Positions 1 to 5,956 are shown, counted from the stretch's first letter. The stretch is 5,959 nt of DNA from Anaerolineales bacterium (GCA_024763295.1 JANTFU010000151.1:1-5959); one strand, 5' to 3'. The notes: a model not told the origin generated them from the letters alone. Made by a program: numbers and translations.

Positions 1-459
1 AAGCCCGGCGTCGAACAGCCTTATTTGGTTCCCTATTGGCATGCAAAAGTCTTGGATGCACTGGGGAAAGAGGCTGAAAGCGTTGAAGCGATTAAGGAAG
101 CTTACCGGCTTCTAAAGGATGTGCTAAAAGGCTTTTCTCCTGAGTTGCGCCAGCAAAGTTTGGAAAATGTGGCGGAACACCGTGAAATTGTTCAAATGTG
201 GCAGGGAAACCAACCCCAAAGGCTTCGGGTCAACATGCCCGGGATCAAGGGCGATACGGTGGATGTCTATTGGACGGTGGAACTGCCGGATGATGAGAAA
301 ATCCAAAAGAAGGTGGCGCGTCGTCGTCATCAACTCCGACGCCTCTTGCGCGAAGCTGAGGAACAGGGCGGTCTGCCTACTCACCAGCATTTGGCAGATG
401 CGCTCAAGGTTGGCTTGCGTACCATCGAACGGGATATAGCAGCGCTATCTCGAAAATAG
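1..459 (+). CDS. C-terminal part of a TPR-like protein with a C-terminal winged-helix/HTH domain (5' end outside window)
   Basis: The frame is open from the first base to the TAG at 457-459, giving 152 residues, so this is the 3' end of a longer gene; the TTG at 25 is an internal Leu codon rather than a convincing start. Residues 10-68 form amphipathic helices resembling a last TPR repeat (W-H-A-K-x-L-x-A-L-G-K followed by A-x-x-A-Y-x-L-L), ending in a helix with the pattern R-x-x-x-x-N-V-x-x-H-R-E-I. Residues 69-100 are a short beta-rich link. Residues 107-152 form an Arg-rich helix, then an HTH (H128 to L149) with recognition helix T-I-E-R-D-I-A-A-L, as in DeoR/HTH_11-type winged helices. 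Such ends are familiar from long Chloroflexota regulators with an upstream ATPase or TPR solenoid, but that part is not visible here. A DNA-binding regulatory role is inferred. The gene is closed by its own terminator, so it is probably not co-transcribed with the lipoproteins. Confidence 0.8.
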   Translation, partial: KPGVEQPYLVPYWHAKVLDALGKEAESVEAIKEAYRLLKDVLKGFSPELRQQSLENVAEHREIVQMWQGNQPQRLRVNMPGIKGDTVDVYWTVELPDDEKIQKKVARRRHQLRRLLREAEEQGGLPTHQHLADALKVGLRTIERDIAALSRK

Positions 460-478
460 GAAACAGTCTGTATTGATC

Positions 479-509
479 AAAATGGCGGAATAACCGCCAT
501 TTTCTTTTT
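479..509 (+). terminator. Rho-independent terminator
   Basis: A perfect 10-bp stem (AAAATGGCGG at 479-488 with CCGCCATTTT at 494-503) encloses a five-base loop, AATAA, and is followed by CTTTTT (504-509). It starts 20 bases after the stop codon of the first gene. Because the stem base is A-rich on the left and T-rich on the right, it could also work weakly on the - strand, but no - strand gene is seen nearby. Confidence 0.9.
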
Positions 510-596
510 AACCTGAGTTTCAGATAAGTCCAGTGAGATGTTTTTTGCCACAGATTTCACGGACTTCTAACCACCTGACAGTTTCATTTATAGAGG

Positions 597-639
597 TGGT
601 TGAGTAGCCCTAAGTGAAACGAAGAGCGTATCGAAACCA
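597..639 (+). repeat. Intergenic repeat unit, type GGTTGAGTAG...GTATCGAAACC, copy 1
   Basis: The unit starts TGGTTGAGTAG (597-607) and ends GTATCGAAACCA (628-639), with a variable centre of 20 bases between. The same end sequences occur in reverse orientation at 668-705. Repeats with these ends are, from memory, dispersed in intergenic DNA of several high-copy-repeat genomes, including Chloroflexota and Actinobacteria. The centre of this copy looks decayed compared with the clean hairpin in copy 2. Confidence 0.7.
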
Positions 640-667
640 CAAAAATTCGGCATTTTTACCTACTTGT

Positions 668-705
668 TGGTTTCGATACGGCGAAAAGCATCGCCTACTC
701 AACCA
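668..705 (-). repeat. Intergenic repeat unit, type GGTTGAGTAG...GTATCGAAACC, copy 2 (inverted)
   Basis: Read on the - strand, this unit starts TGGTTGAGTAG (705-695) and ends GTATCGAAACCA (679-668), matching the ends of copy 1. Its centre forms a perfect small hairpin, GGCGA (680-684) with TCGCC (691-695) around the loop AAAGCA. Copies 1 and 2 are separated by 28 bases (640-667). The hairpin tip is identical to one in the repeat at the right end of the window. Confidence 0.7.
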
Positions 706-742
706 ACGAACGCTTCTATGAAAAAGTGTCATGTGGTTAGAA

Positions 743-854
743 ATTTCACAAAACTGGCGGGTTGAATAAATGGTCAAACCCACATTTGAAGATAGTTCTA
801 AGAGAGGCGCCCACTAGAATAAAAGCAATTATCTAATCTAAACGGGAATATACC
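743..854 (+). other. Non-coding leader upstream of the small ORF
   Basis: No coding frame is seen. A short hairpin, GGGTTGA (759-765) with TCAAACCC (774-781), has one bulged base and no T-tract. TAGAAT at 815-820 resembles a -10 box, but no good -35 lies 16-18 bases upstream, so a promoter here is only a possibility. GGGA (844-847) lies seven bases before the TTG start at 855 and is the only candidate ribosome binding site. Confidence 0.4.
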
Positions 855-1058
855 TTGTCAGAACAATCTTTTTTTTCTTCGAGAGAGTCGTTTATCCTGC
901 GCGTTTGGCGAGACGGCGAAAACCCAGACATTTGGCGTGGGCAATTACAACACACGCGCAGTGGTGAAACGATTTCCATTGCAAACCTAAAAAATATTTC
1001 CGTGCAATTGGAAAAGTATCTAAAAAAAGCTAACCCAAAACATACCGGTCTGAAATAA
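855..1058 (+). CDS. Small conserved-looking protein of unknown function, 67 aa
   Basis: This 67-residue protein starts at a TTG preceded by a weak GGGA and ends at TAA 1056-1058. No ATG precedes it in frame after the stop at 834, so TTG is the only reasonable start. The core F-I-L-R-V-W-R-D-G (residues 13-21), W-R-G-Q-L-Q-H (28-34), S-G-E (36-38) and a C-terminal helix of hydrophobic heptads (about 43-59) look like a compact folded protein. From memory, the pattern R-x-W-R...W-R-G-x-x-Q-H-x-x-S-G-E recurs in small cytoplasmic proteins of Chloroflexota and cyanobacteria; I know no function for them. No signal peptide or membrane segment is present. The next gene's ribosome binding site overlaps its stop codon, so the two are probably co-transcribed and may be translationally coupled. 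Confidence 0.72.
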   Translation: MSEQSFFSSRESFILRVWRDGENPDIWRGQLQHTRSGETISIANLKNISVQLEKYLKKANPKHTGLK

Positions 1059-1062
1059 GGAG
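1057..1062 (+). promoter_or_regulatory. Ribosome binding site overlapping an upstream stop codon
   Basis: AAGGAG lies five bases before the ATG at 1068 and shares its two A's with the TAA (1056-1058) of the small upstream gene. This fixes the start of the 468-residue lipoprotein and is the main evidence that the small gene and the lipoprotein are expressed together. Confidence 0.85.
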
Positions 1063-1067
1063 CTTTC

Positions 1068-2474
1068 ATGAAAACATGTCCAAAATGCTTACTTTTAATT
1101 CTGTCCTTGCTGGTCATACTTGCGTGCGCAATTCCCAGCACTCCAGAGAACGCGCCTTCCTCCTCAATCCCCGCAACGCCGGCTTCAGCACAACAAAATA
1201 ACAACGCTTCCAATCCGACAAGTCAGCCCCCAGCGCCGCAACCTACAACCGCATCACAACCGGCATCATCAACTGCGCCAACATTGCCGCCGCCTGCGCC
1301 TTCATCCAACAACAATTCATCCGCAGATAAGACCCCGCCAAACCTGAATAACATAAATCCATCGGTTACTACAGCCTACTATCATGACAATGGTTGCGGT
1401 CCTACTACGGTCACTATCTCGGCTGATGCAACCGATGATTCGGGCACGGTCTCCAGCGTTTGGGTGGATTATCAATATCTCAGCATGTCAACAGGCATCG
1501 GCGGGAATGAATGGTTTCGCACCGAGTTTAAATCTGTCGGGAATGGACATTTTGAAGGCTTAATTGATTTAACCCAAAAAGCAGACCAAGAATTACAAGG
1601 GAACGAGGGAACGCTACAATACCAAGTCTACGCAATGGATGCCGCCGGAAACACAAAAGTTGTTCCGGATGGTTATGTCTACGGCGTAGAAGCCCTGCCT
1701 TGCTTCCCGCAAGCTGCACCGCCCAATGCTCCTGATTCCATAACCATTACAAATTTGCAGACCTATCCGCAAGGCGCGGTCTACTACGGGAATTGCAGTA
1801 CAGAAGAAACGATTTTCAACTTAGAAGCCACCATTGAACCGCAAGATCGCATCGCTTCGGCGACAATCTATTATGCCTACACGGGTTCTAATGGCGCTTA
1901 TGGGAATTACTCATCAACAATGAACCTTTTAGGGATCGGCGATTATTCAGGGGATGCCGATGTCGGTTCGGAAGCCGCCTTTGCTCTGGGAACGAGCGAT
2001 GGGACACTGGATGCGTATATCAGCGTGGTTGATGTAGACGGGAACACAACTGAAAGCGGCTGGGTCAGCATTCCCGTAGTCTATTGCCCGGGATCCGCGG
2101 TTGGGGATCCACCACTACCGGCATCGATTAACAAGGGCAGTGGACCAATATACAACAATAACAGTTTAGATTTGGATAACGGCAACGGCGACGATATTCT
2201 CTTTAGCCACACGAACAGCGATGGAATCCAACTATTAAGCGTCTGGGGCGCTGAACTAAAAATAGATTTATCCGCCGACATAGAATCTTGTAAGCAGTCA
2301 ATTGATAGCGATGTAACCTTCACGGCAGTAAATATCGACGTATATGATGTGGTTTGCTTCAAAACGGGAAGCGGGAATTATGGCTACCTGACCGTTAATG
2401 GGATGTTTATTGATTTGGACGATCCTAATAACTCCTATGCAGATATTTCTTATGAAACAGAGGTTTTTCCTTGA
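1068..2474 (+). CDS. Secreted lipoprotein with Ig-like beta domains, 468 aa
   Basis: The N-terminus is a type II signal peptide: Lys2 and Lys6, a hydrophobic run (L8-L18), and lipobox I-L-A-C with the lipidated Cys at residue 20. Residues 21-86 are a disordered Pro/Ser/Ala/Asn/Thr/Gln linker. Residues about 93-215 are an Ig-like domain (A-T-D-D-S-G at 121-126, later Y-x-M-D-A-A-G-N-T). A second, similar domain covers about 218-342 (V-V-D-V-D-G-N-T). The C-terminal domain, about 350-468, is a small beta fold. Cysteines fall one pair per domain, C110/C212, C243/C340 and C408/C430, which predicts three disulfides and fits an exported protein. No catalytic motif is seen, so a surface binding or structural role is inferred. 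The start is set by AAGGAG five bases upstream. The gene follows the 67-residue gene with a nine-base gap and precedes a larger lipoprotein of the same style by 151 bases. Confidence 0.9.
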   Translation: MKTCPKCLLLILSLLVILACAIPSTPENAPSSSIPATPASAQQNNNASNPTSQPPAPQPTTASQPASSTAPTLPPPAPSSNNNSSADKTPPNLNNINPSVTTAYYHDNGCGPTTVTISADATDDSGTVSSVWVDYQYLSMSTGIGGNEWFRTEFKSVGNGHFEGLIDLTQKADQELQGNEGTLQYQVYAMDAAGNTKVVPDGYVYGVEALPCFPQAAPPNAPDSITITNLQTYPQGAVYYGNCSTEETIFNLEATIEPQDRIASATIYYAYTGSNGAYGNYSSTMNLLGIGDYSGDADVGSEAAFALGTSDGTLDAYISVVDVDGNTTESGWVSIPVVYCPGSAVGDPPLPASINKGSGPIYNNNSLDLDNGNGDDILFSHTNSDGIQLLSVWGAELKIDLSADIESCKQSIDSDVTFTAVNIDVYDVVCFKTGSGNYGYLTVNGMFIDLDDPNNSYADISYETEVFP

Positions 2475-2508
2475 GTTTACGGTGAACTTATGCTCGCACA
2501 CAGCCACT

Positions 2509-2537
2509 CCTAGTCTCCCCTAAAGGGTGAGGCTAGG
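2509..2537. repeat. Intergenic hairpin without T-tract
   Basis: Bases 2509-2520 pair with 2526-2537 over 12 positions with one G-T wobble and one mismatch around the loop TAAAG; the stem begins CCTAG and ends CTAGG. No run of T follows on either strand, so it is not a standard rho-independent terminator. It lies 35 bases after the first lipoprotein gene and may be a dispersed palindrome, an mRNA-stabilising 3' hairpin or a partial attenuator between the two lipoprotein genes. Confidence 0.6.
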
Positions 2538-2614
2538 AACATATCTGCGTAAGATTAATGAATAATAGCCTTTTGCTAAAAGAGAGCCCCAAATTTGATT
2601 TCGCTCAGTAAAAG

Positions 2615-2620
2615 AAGGAG
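2615..2620 (+). promoter_or_regulatory. Strong ribosome binding site of the 1009-residue lipoprotein
   Basis: AAGGAG, within AGAAGGAGA, lies five bases before the ATG at 2626, the same spacing as for the upstream lipoprotein. It fixes the start so that the protein begins directly with its signal peptide. No convincing -10/-35 pair could be picked out in 2538-2614. Confidence 0.85.
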
Positions 2621-2625
2621 AAGTA

Positions 2626-5600
2626 ATGCAGAAAAAATCGTTTTTGTCTTGTTTTTTTGGAAAGAAAATTCTTTTGGTTATTGCAACATTATTTCTTGCA
2701 ACAATGGCATGTAACTTGCCGGGCGCAAGTATTGATTCTCCTCCTGCTGATGTTCTTCCGCCTATCGGGAGTTTAGGACCTGATGTGACCATTCAGCAAC
2801 CCCAATCGGGGACGAATGTCAACAAAGGCGATTCGGTACTTGTTTCGGCAACAGCAACCGATGATTCCGGTGTGATCCGAATTGACCTCTTGGTAAACGG
2901 GAAAACGGTCTTATCCCAATCCAGTTCGGATGCAAGCGGCAATACACCTCTTCTATTGAATTATCCGCTCGTGGCAACAGATGAAGGAACCTACGCGCTG
3001 ATTGCTCGTGCTTATGACGCACAAGGCTTGATGGGCGAATCACAGGTACAGCATATCAATGTAATCGGCGAAAGAAGCGCTTCGGAACAAAGCCTGGGTC
3101 AATATACCGTCAAAGACGGCGAAACACTGGAAAGTATCGCTCAAAACAATGGCATTTCAGTTGCCAATCTTCTCGCGGCGAACCCCTCGATTAAGAACGG
3201 TCAAGTCTCGGCGGGACAAGTAATCGTAATCCCCTTGCCCAAAGCCCAGCCGGTAGCCGCCGCTCCTGCGGCACAAAATAGCGGCAACCAAGGAAATGCG
3301 GGGAATCAGGGGAATGCAGGAAATTCGGGAAACCAAGGGAATCAGGGAAATGCTGGCGGTGTCGGGCAACCCGGATTTCTACCTGCCCAACCTGGCGGAG
3401 GCATACAGCTTGCGCCCGCACCCGGAGGTTTTCCGCCAGTCGTTATCAACCCTCCGGCAAATAATCCGAATAAAACTTTAGCGGTTCCGGAACAAGTGAA
3501 TCTAAGCGTGGTAAAGGATTGTACGCTAAAGGCAACTTGGGTAGATAAAGCCACGAATGAATCAAACTATCTCGTTTATCTTTACGAGCCGGGGGCAGCA
3601 AACTCATCGTCGCAATACATTCTTGATGCAGATTCTAAAGAGTTGGAATTTAATATCAGCTCATCAGGAATTTGGGGCGTTTCTGTAGTGTCCGCTCAAA
3701 TAGTCAATGGGCAAATTACTAACTCCAGCCCATCTAACCCCGTTTACGCCTTTGTCCCGACTACCAATAAATGTAACGCAAGCAAACAATTTACTCGGGT
3801 GATTTTCCAACCTATCGAACTCACCGCTCAGGGGTATACAAGCGGTTTTCTTGAAACCATTATCGGTGATGCAGGGCAGAGCGATGCTTTTCGTTTACCG
3901 CGCGGACAAGGTCGCAGTATCCCCTTTGGCAATTTCAGTTCACACGAAAATATCTTGATGACTTGGCTTCCCGCCGACAAAGTAAATCAAGATCTCAATA
4001 TAACCGTCTCGGCAAGTGGCGTGGATAATAATCAAAAGCCGAACGCTCTCGGTTCTTTCACGGTGACGCATGCAGTCGCAGACTTAGCCAATCCGAAAGC
4101 AATTTATGAAGGGAAGGGGCAAGGCTTTAGCCTGAAATATAAGATTTTCTTACAACCCATGCTCTTGAATGAAAAGCCTTCGGCTGGAAATCAACATCAA
4201 GAATTACCAGCGCCCACAAATTTTCAACTGAACACGGCTGTGGCAGATATCCATTCTGTGAGTTGGGATTACGATACCCAAAAATACGACCAATACCTGA
4301 GCGGCTTCAATATTTATCGTGAATATTATTGCCCCGGCTTCAGCACTGTAATTGAATATCCCCATGTCTCTACAAAGAGAGAAAGCAGCGCAGATTTCTC
4401 CGTAGCACAGATGCCGCAAGGGTGCTCCTGTTCCTATCAGATCAGCGCCTTTGGGCAGGATGGCGAATCAGCAAGAGCCAGTTTGCCAGCAGGGTCAGAC
4501 TGCCTGACTTTTGAATCCAAAGAAAATGTTTTGGTTTCTTTTCAGAGCGTAGAAATTGACAATGCCACTTTACCTCAACCCAGAAATGTGAATATGTATC
4601 TCTGGGCGAATTACTTTAGTAGAAATACTGAATCGATGATCTATCTGACTTCAGGAAAAACGCCGCTTAGCATGAGTTTTGGACCTGATCGCGGAGATAT
4701 CCCAATGGCAGTGGGGGTCGGGGATCAGCAATCCTTACAACTCGGTTTCTACATCAGCGATACCTGTAAAAGTAATGATCTGATACTCAAAGAACCTGCT
4801 GCGGGATGGGCAAGTATTGACCAAGATTACGAAATTGACGGCGGCGGTTGCAAAATGACCGTCCACATCGGCAAAAGCGGAGGCGCGCAAAATCCACAAG
4901 TTCCACCGGCTAACCCACCTGCCAACCCACAAAACAACTTTGGGGCAGGTTGTCCCGGGGCAACAGGATGCACGATCAAATTCACCAACAATACGCCCCT
5001 GACAATTGTTTCTCTCAACATCGTTCGTGTTGATACTGGCGTAGGCGAAAATCCCATTGCGCAACCAAGTCAAGTTATCCCTCCGGGTGGCTCTCTTGAT
5101 ATTAGTGAATTCTATGACACAGATTATGTCTATCAGGCTTTTTATGGTCATTGGAACGCGGGAGAAGCACAGCCAACGTATTCAACTAGCCACAGAAGTG
5201 GTCCCATTTCCCCCAACTTTGCAGGTACATCCAAAGTGGTGAATATTCACGACCCGCAAGCACAGCAACCTCAAGGGCAGTTCGCGGATGCGGTAAAGAA
5301 GCTGACCCTTTATCAAGACCATAATGATTGGAGCCTCGCATGGCTTGACTACGATAAATGCCCTCTGGCAGGTATTTGCAATGATACTCTCCGCCTTTAT
5401 AGCGACGGCAGATTTGAATATTGGGAACCCGATGTAAACAGCATCCCAACAAAAGTTTCTGAGGGAACTTATCAGGTTCTTTCGCACGATCCTGCCACAG
5501 AGATGATTTCGTTTAGCCTAACGCCAACAAATGGGAGCAGCTTCTCAACGGCTCAATATGCTTATGGGCAAAAGATGTTTGGGCAAATGAAACTTGCGGT

Positions 5601-5655
5601 AACTGTAAATACAACAAGGCTCGGCAAAAGAACTGCTTGCTTTGGTTGTTGGTAA
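2626..5655 (+). CDS. Large multidomain surface lipoprotein with Ig-like, LysM and FN3-like domains, 1009 aa
   Basis: The signal peptide has Lys at 3, 4, 13 and 14, a hydrophobic core (I15-A25) and a lipobox-like T-M-A-C with Cys29; Thr at -3 is unusual but the rest fits. Next come an Ig-like domain (54-147, A-T-D-D-S-G at 77-82) and a LysM (159-205, Y-T-V-K-D-G-E-T-L...I-A-x-x-N-G...L-L-A-A-N...G-Q-x-I-x-I-P), a module that binds peptidoglycan or other GlcNAc polymers. A Gly-Asn-Gln/Ala repeat and a Pro-rich linker fill 218-284. Two similar halves follow: FN3-like 286-383 plus beta domain 389-512, then FN3-like 527-626 plus beta domain 631-750. After a Pro/Asn linker (755-772) comes a beta domain at 783-877 with N-N-T and P-P-G-G-S motifs. 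A final beta-rich domain (886-1009) ends in C-F-G-C-W. Cysteines look paired: 299/383, 714/742, 776/782, 912/918, 1005/1008, plus 569, 600, 602 and 626. No enzyme motif is visible; cell-wall-associated adhesion or scaffolding is inferred. A search against Pfam or structures could change the names of the beta domains, which are judged by eye. Confidence 0.9.
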   Translation: MQKKSFLSCFFGKKILLVIATLFLATMACNLPGASIDSPPADVLPPIGSLGPDVTIQQPQSGTNVNKGDSVLVSATATDDSGVIRIDLLVNGKTVLSQSSSDASGNTPLLLNYPLVATDEGTYALIARAYDAQGLMGESQVQHINVIGERSASEQSLGQYTVKDGETLESIAQNNGISVANLLAANPSIKNGQVSAGQVIVIPLPKAQPVAAAPAAQNSGNQGNAGNQGNAGNSGNQGNQGNAGGVGQPGFLPAQPGGGIQLAPAPGGFPPVVINPPANNPNKTLAVPEQVNLSVVKDCTLKATWVDKATNESNYLVYLYEPGAANSSSQYILDADSKELEFNISSSGIWGVSVVSAQIVNGQITNSSPSNPVYAFVPTTNKCNASKQFTRVIFQPIELTAQGYTSGFLETIIGDAGQSDAFRLPRGQGRSIPFGNFSSHENILMTWLPADKVNQDLNITVSASGVDNNQKPNALGSFTVTHAVADLANPKAIYEGKGQGFSLKYKIFLQPMLLNEKPSAGNQHQELPAPTNFQLNTAVADIHSVSWDYDTQKYDQYLSGFNIYREYYCPGFSTVIEYPHVSTKRESSADFSVAQMPQGCSCSYQISAFGQDGESARASLPAGSDCLTFESKENVLVSFQSVEIDNATLPQPRNVNMYLWANYFSRNTESMIYLTSGKTPLSMSFGPDRGDIPMAVGVGDQQSLQLGFYISDTCKSNDLILKEPAAGWASIDQDYEIDGGGCKMTVHIGKSGGAQNPQVPPANPPANPQNNFGAGCPGATGCTIKFTNNTPLTIVSLNIVRVDTGVGENPIAQPSQVIPPGGSLDISEFYDTDYVYQAFYGHWNAGEAQPTYSTSHRSGPISPNFAGTSKVVNIHDPQAQQPQGQFADAVKKLTLYQDHNDWSLAWLDYDKCPLAGICNDTLRLYSDGRFEYWEPDVNSIPTKVSEGTYQVLSHDPATEMISFSLTPTNGSSFSTAQYAYGQKMFGQMKLAVTVNTTRLGKRTACFGCW
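3283..3354 (+). repeat. Eight-fold Gly-Asn-X tandem coding repeat
   Basis: Residues 220-243 of the large lipoprotein are eight successive Gly-Asn-X triplets, with X being Q, A, Q, A, S, Q, Q, A. The nine-base units use different synonymous codons (Gly as GGC, GGA or GGG; Asn as AAC or AAT), so the repeat is not a fresh slippage product. It forms a flexible hinge between the LysM and the Pro-rich linker. Confidence 0.85.
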
Positions 5656-5690
5656 TGAACAAGGAAGCAGAATCACTGGCAAAACCAAAC

Positions 5691-5742
5691 CTGACAGGTC
5701 TTCGCAAAACTCATTTAAATTCTCAAGAGAAAGACCTGTCAG
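5691..5742. repeat. 12-bp perfect inverted repeat after the large lipoprotein gene
   Basis: CTGACAGGTCTT (5691-5702) and AAGACCTGTCAG (5731-5742) pair perfectly around a 28-base, AT-rich loop. The arm begins 36 bases after the stop codon. The right arm is followed by ATTTCC, not by a T-tract, so a rho-independent terminator is only a weak reading. A dispersed palindrome or an mRNA-end hairpin are alternatives. Confidence 0.65.
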
Positions 5743-5762
5743 ATTTCCTCCACATGATTTAA

Positions 5763-5853
5763 TCTTCGCAAGAATATCTATGAGACTCCCGGCAACTTAT
5801 TTCAGGACGATTAATTGATAGGAAAAAAGTAACTACCTACCCACACAATTCAT
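5763..5853. other. Intergenic stretch with nothing recognisable
   Basis: This AT-leaning stretch, between the inverted repeat and the terminal repeat pair, shows no open frame with a ribosome binding site, no T-tract terminator and no clear promoter pair. It contains only a short palindromic TTAATT core near 5811-5816. Confidence 0.4.
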
Positions 5854-5905
5854 GTCACCGCGAGCGGCTGGCTGGGTAAAGCTCAGCTTTGCGAAGCGGT
5901 CTCCC
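5854..5905 (+). repeat. Palindromic intergenic repeat unit A
   Basis: The unit starts GTCACCGCGA (5854-5863) and ends GCGAAGCGGTCTCCC (5891-5905). Its basal stem pairs ACCGC (5857-5861) with GCGGT (5896-5900). An apical stem pairs GCTGGG (5871-5876) with GCTCAGC (5881-5887), with one wobble. Unit B lies nine bases downstream in the opposite orientation with the same flanks but a different stem sequence. Confidence 0.7.
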
Positions 5906-5914
5906 GTACAGTTA

Positions 5915-5956
5915 GGGGATTGCTTCACCCCGAAAAGCATCGGGGTTCGCAATGAC
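5915..5956 (-). repeat. Palindromic intergenic repeat unit B (inverted copy)
   Basis: Read on the - strand this unit starts GTCATTGCGA and ends GAAGCAATCCCC, the same frame of sequence as unit A. Its basal stem pairs ATTGC (5919-5923) with GCAAT (5949-5953), and its apical stem pairs CCCCGA (5928-5933) with TCGGGG (5940-5945) around AAAGCA. From memory, ATTGCTTC...GCAATGAC palindromes are highly dispersed in intergenic DNA of several phyla. The element may continue past the window edge. Confidence 0.75.

Larger units (their letters stand above)
565..742. repeat. Nested inverted-repeat (MITE-like) element
   Basis: The outer arms TTCTAACCACCTGACA (565-580) and TGTCATGTGGTTAGAA (727-742) pair over 16 bases with one mismatch. 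Inside them, TATAGA-like (590-595) and TCTATG-like (715-720) stretches also pair with small gaps. A second pair of long arms follows (597-639 with 668-705). The whole 178 bases can fold as one interrupted cruciform or long hairpin. There is no coding frame of note inside. ATTTCAC occurs just outside both ends (554-560 and 743-749), but on the left it is four bases away from the arm, so it is only a doubtful target-site duplication. A non-autonomous mobile element or a composite intergenic palindrome are the main options. Confidence 0.7.

Noticed and set aside
597..705. CRISPR-like repeat-spacer arrangement
   Set aside because: Only two repeat copies are present, and they are inverted rather than direct, with differing centres. 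This is a palindromic intergenic element, not a CRISPR array.
554..749. ATTTCAC on both sides of the nested element as a target-site duplication
   Set aside because: The left copy (554-560) is separated from the arm by four bases while the right copy (743-749) touches it, so the geometry of a real duplication is not met.
786..820. TTGAAG and TAGAAT as a -35/-10 promoter pair
   Set aside because: The gap is 23 bases, too long for a standard housekeeping promoter. TAGAAT alone is not enough to call one.
833..1213. 126-codon open frame on the - strand
   Set aside because: It overlaps the small gene and the signal-peptide region of the first lipoprotein, both of which have better starts and sensible protein features. 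No ribosome binding site supports it.
4735..5151. 138-codon open frame on the - strand
   Set aside because: It lies wholly inside the well-supported 1009-residue lipoprotein gene, has no ribosome binding site and encodes an unconvincing composition.
2626..5655. Peptidoglycan hydrolase activity because of the LysM domain
   Set aside because: LysM often accompanies hydrolases, but no NlpC/P60, amidase, glucosaminidase or peptidase motif could be seen in the rest of the protein.
5655..5762. 35-codon frame whose ATG overlaps the stop of the large lipoprotein (TAATG)
   Set aside because: The overlap looks like translational coupling, but no ribosome binding site precedes it, and the frame runs through both arms of the 12-bp inverted repeat. 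The product has no recognisable feature, so it is probably a chance reading of a repeat.
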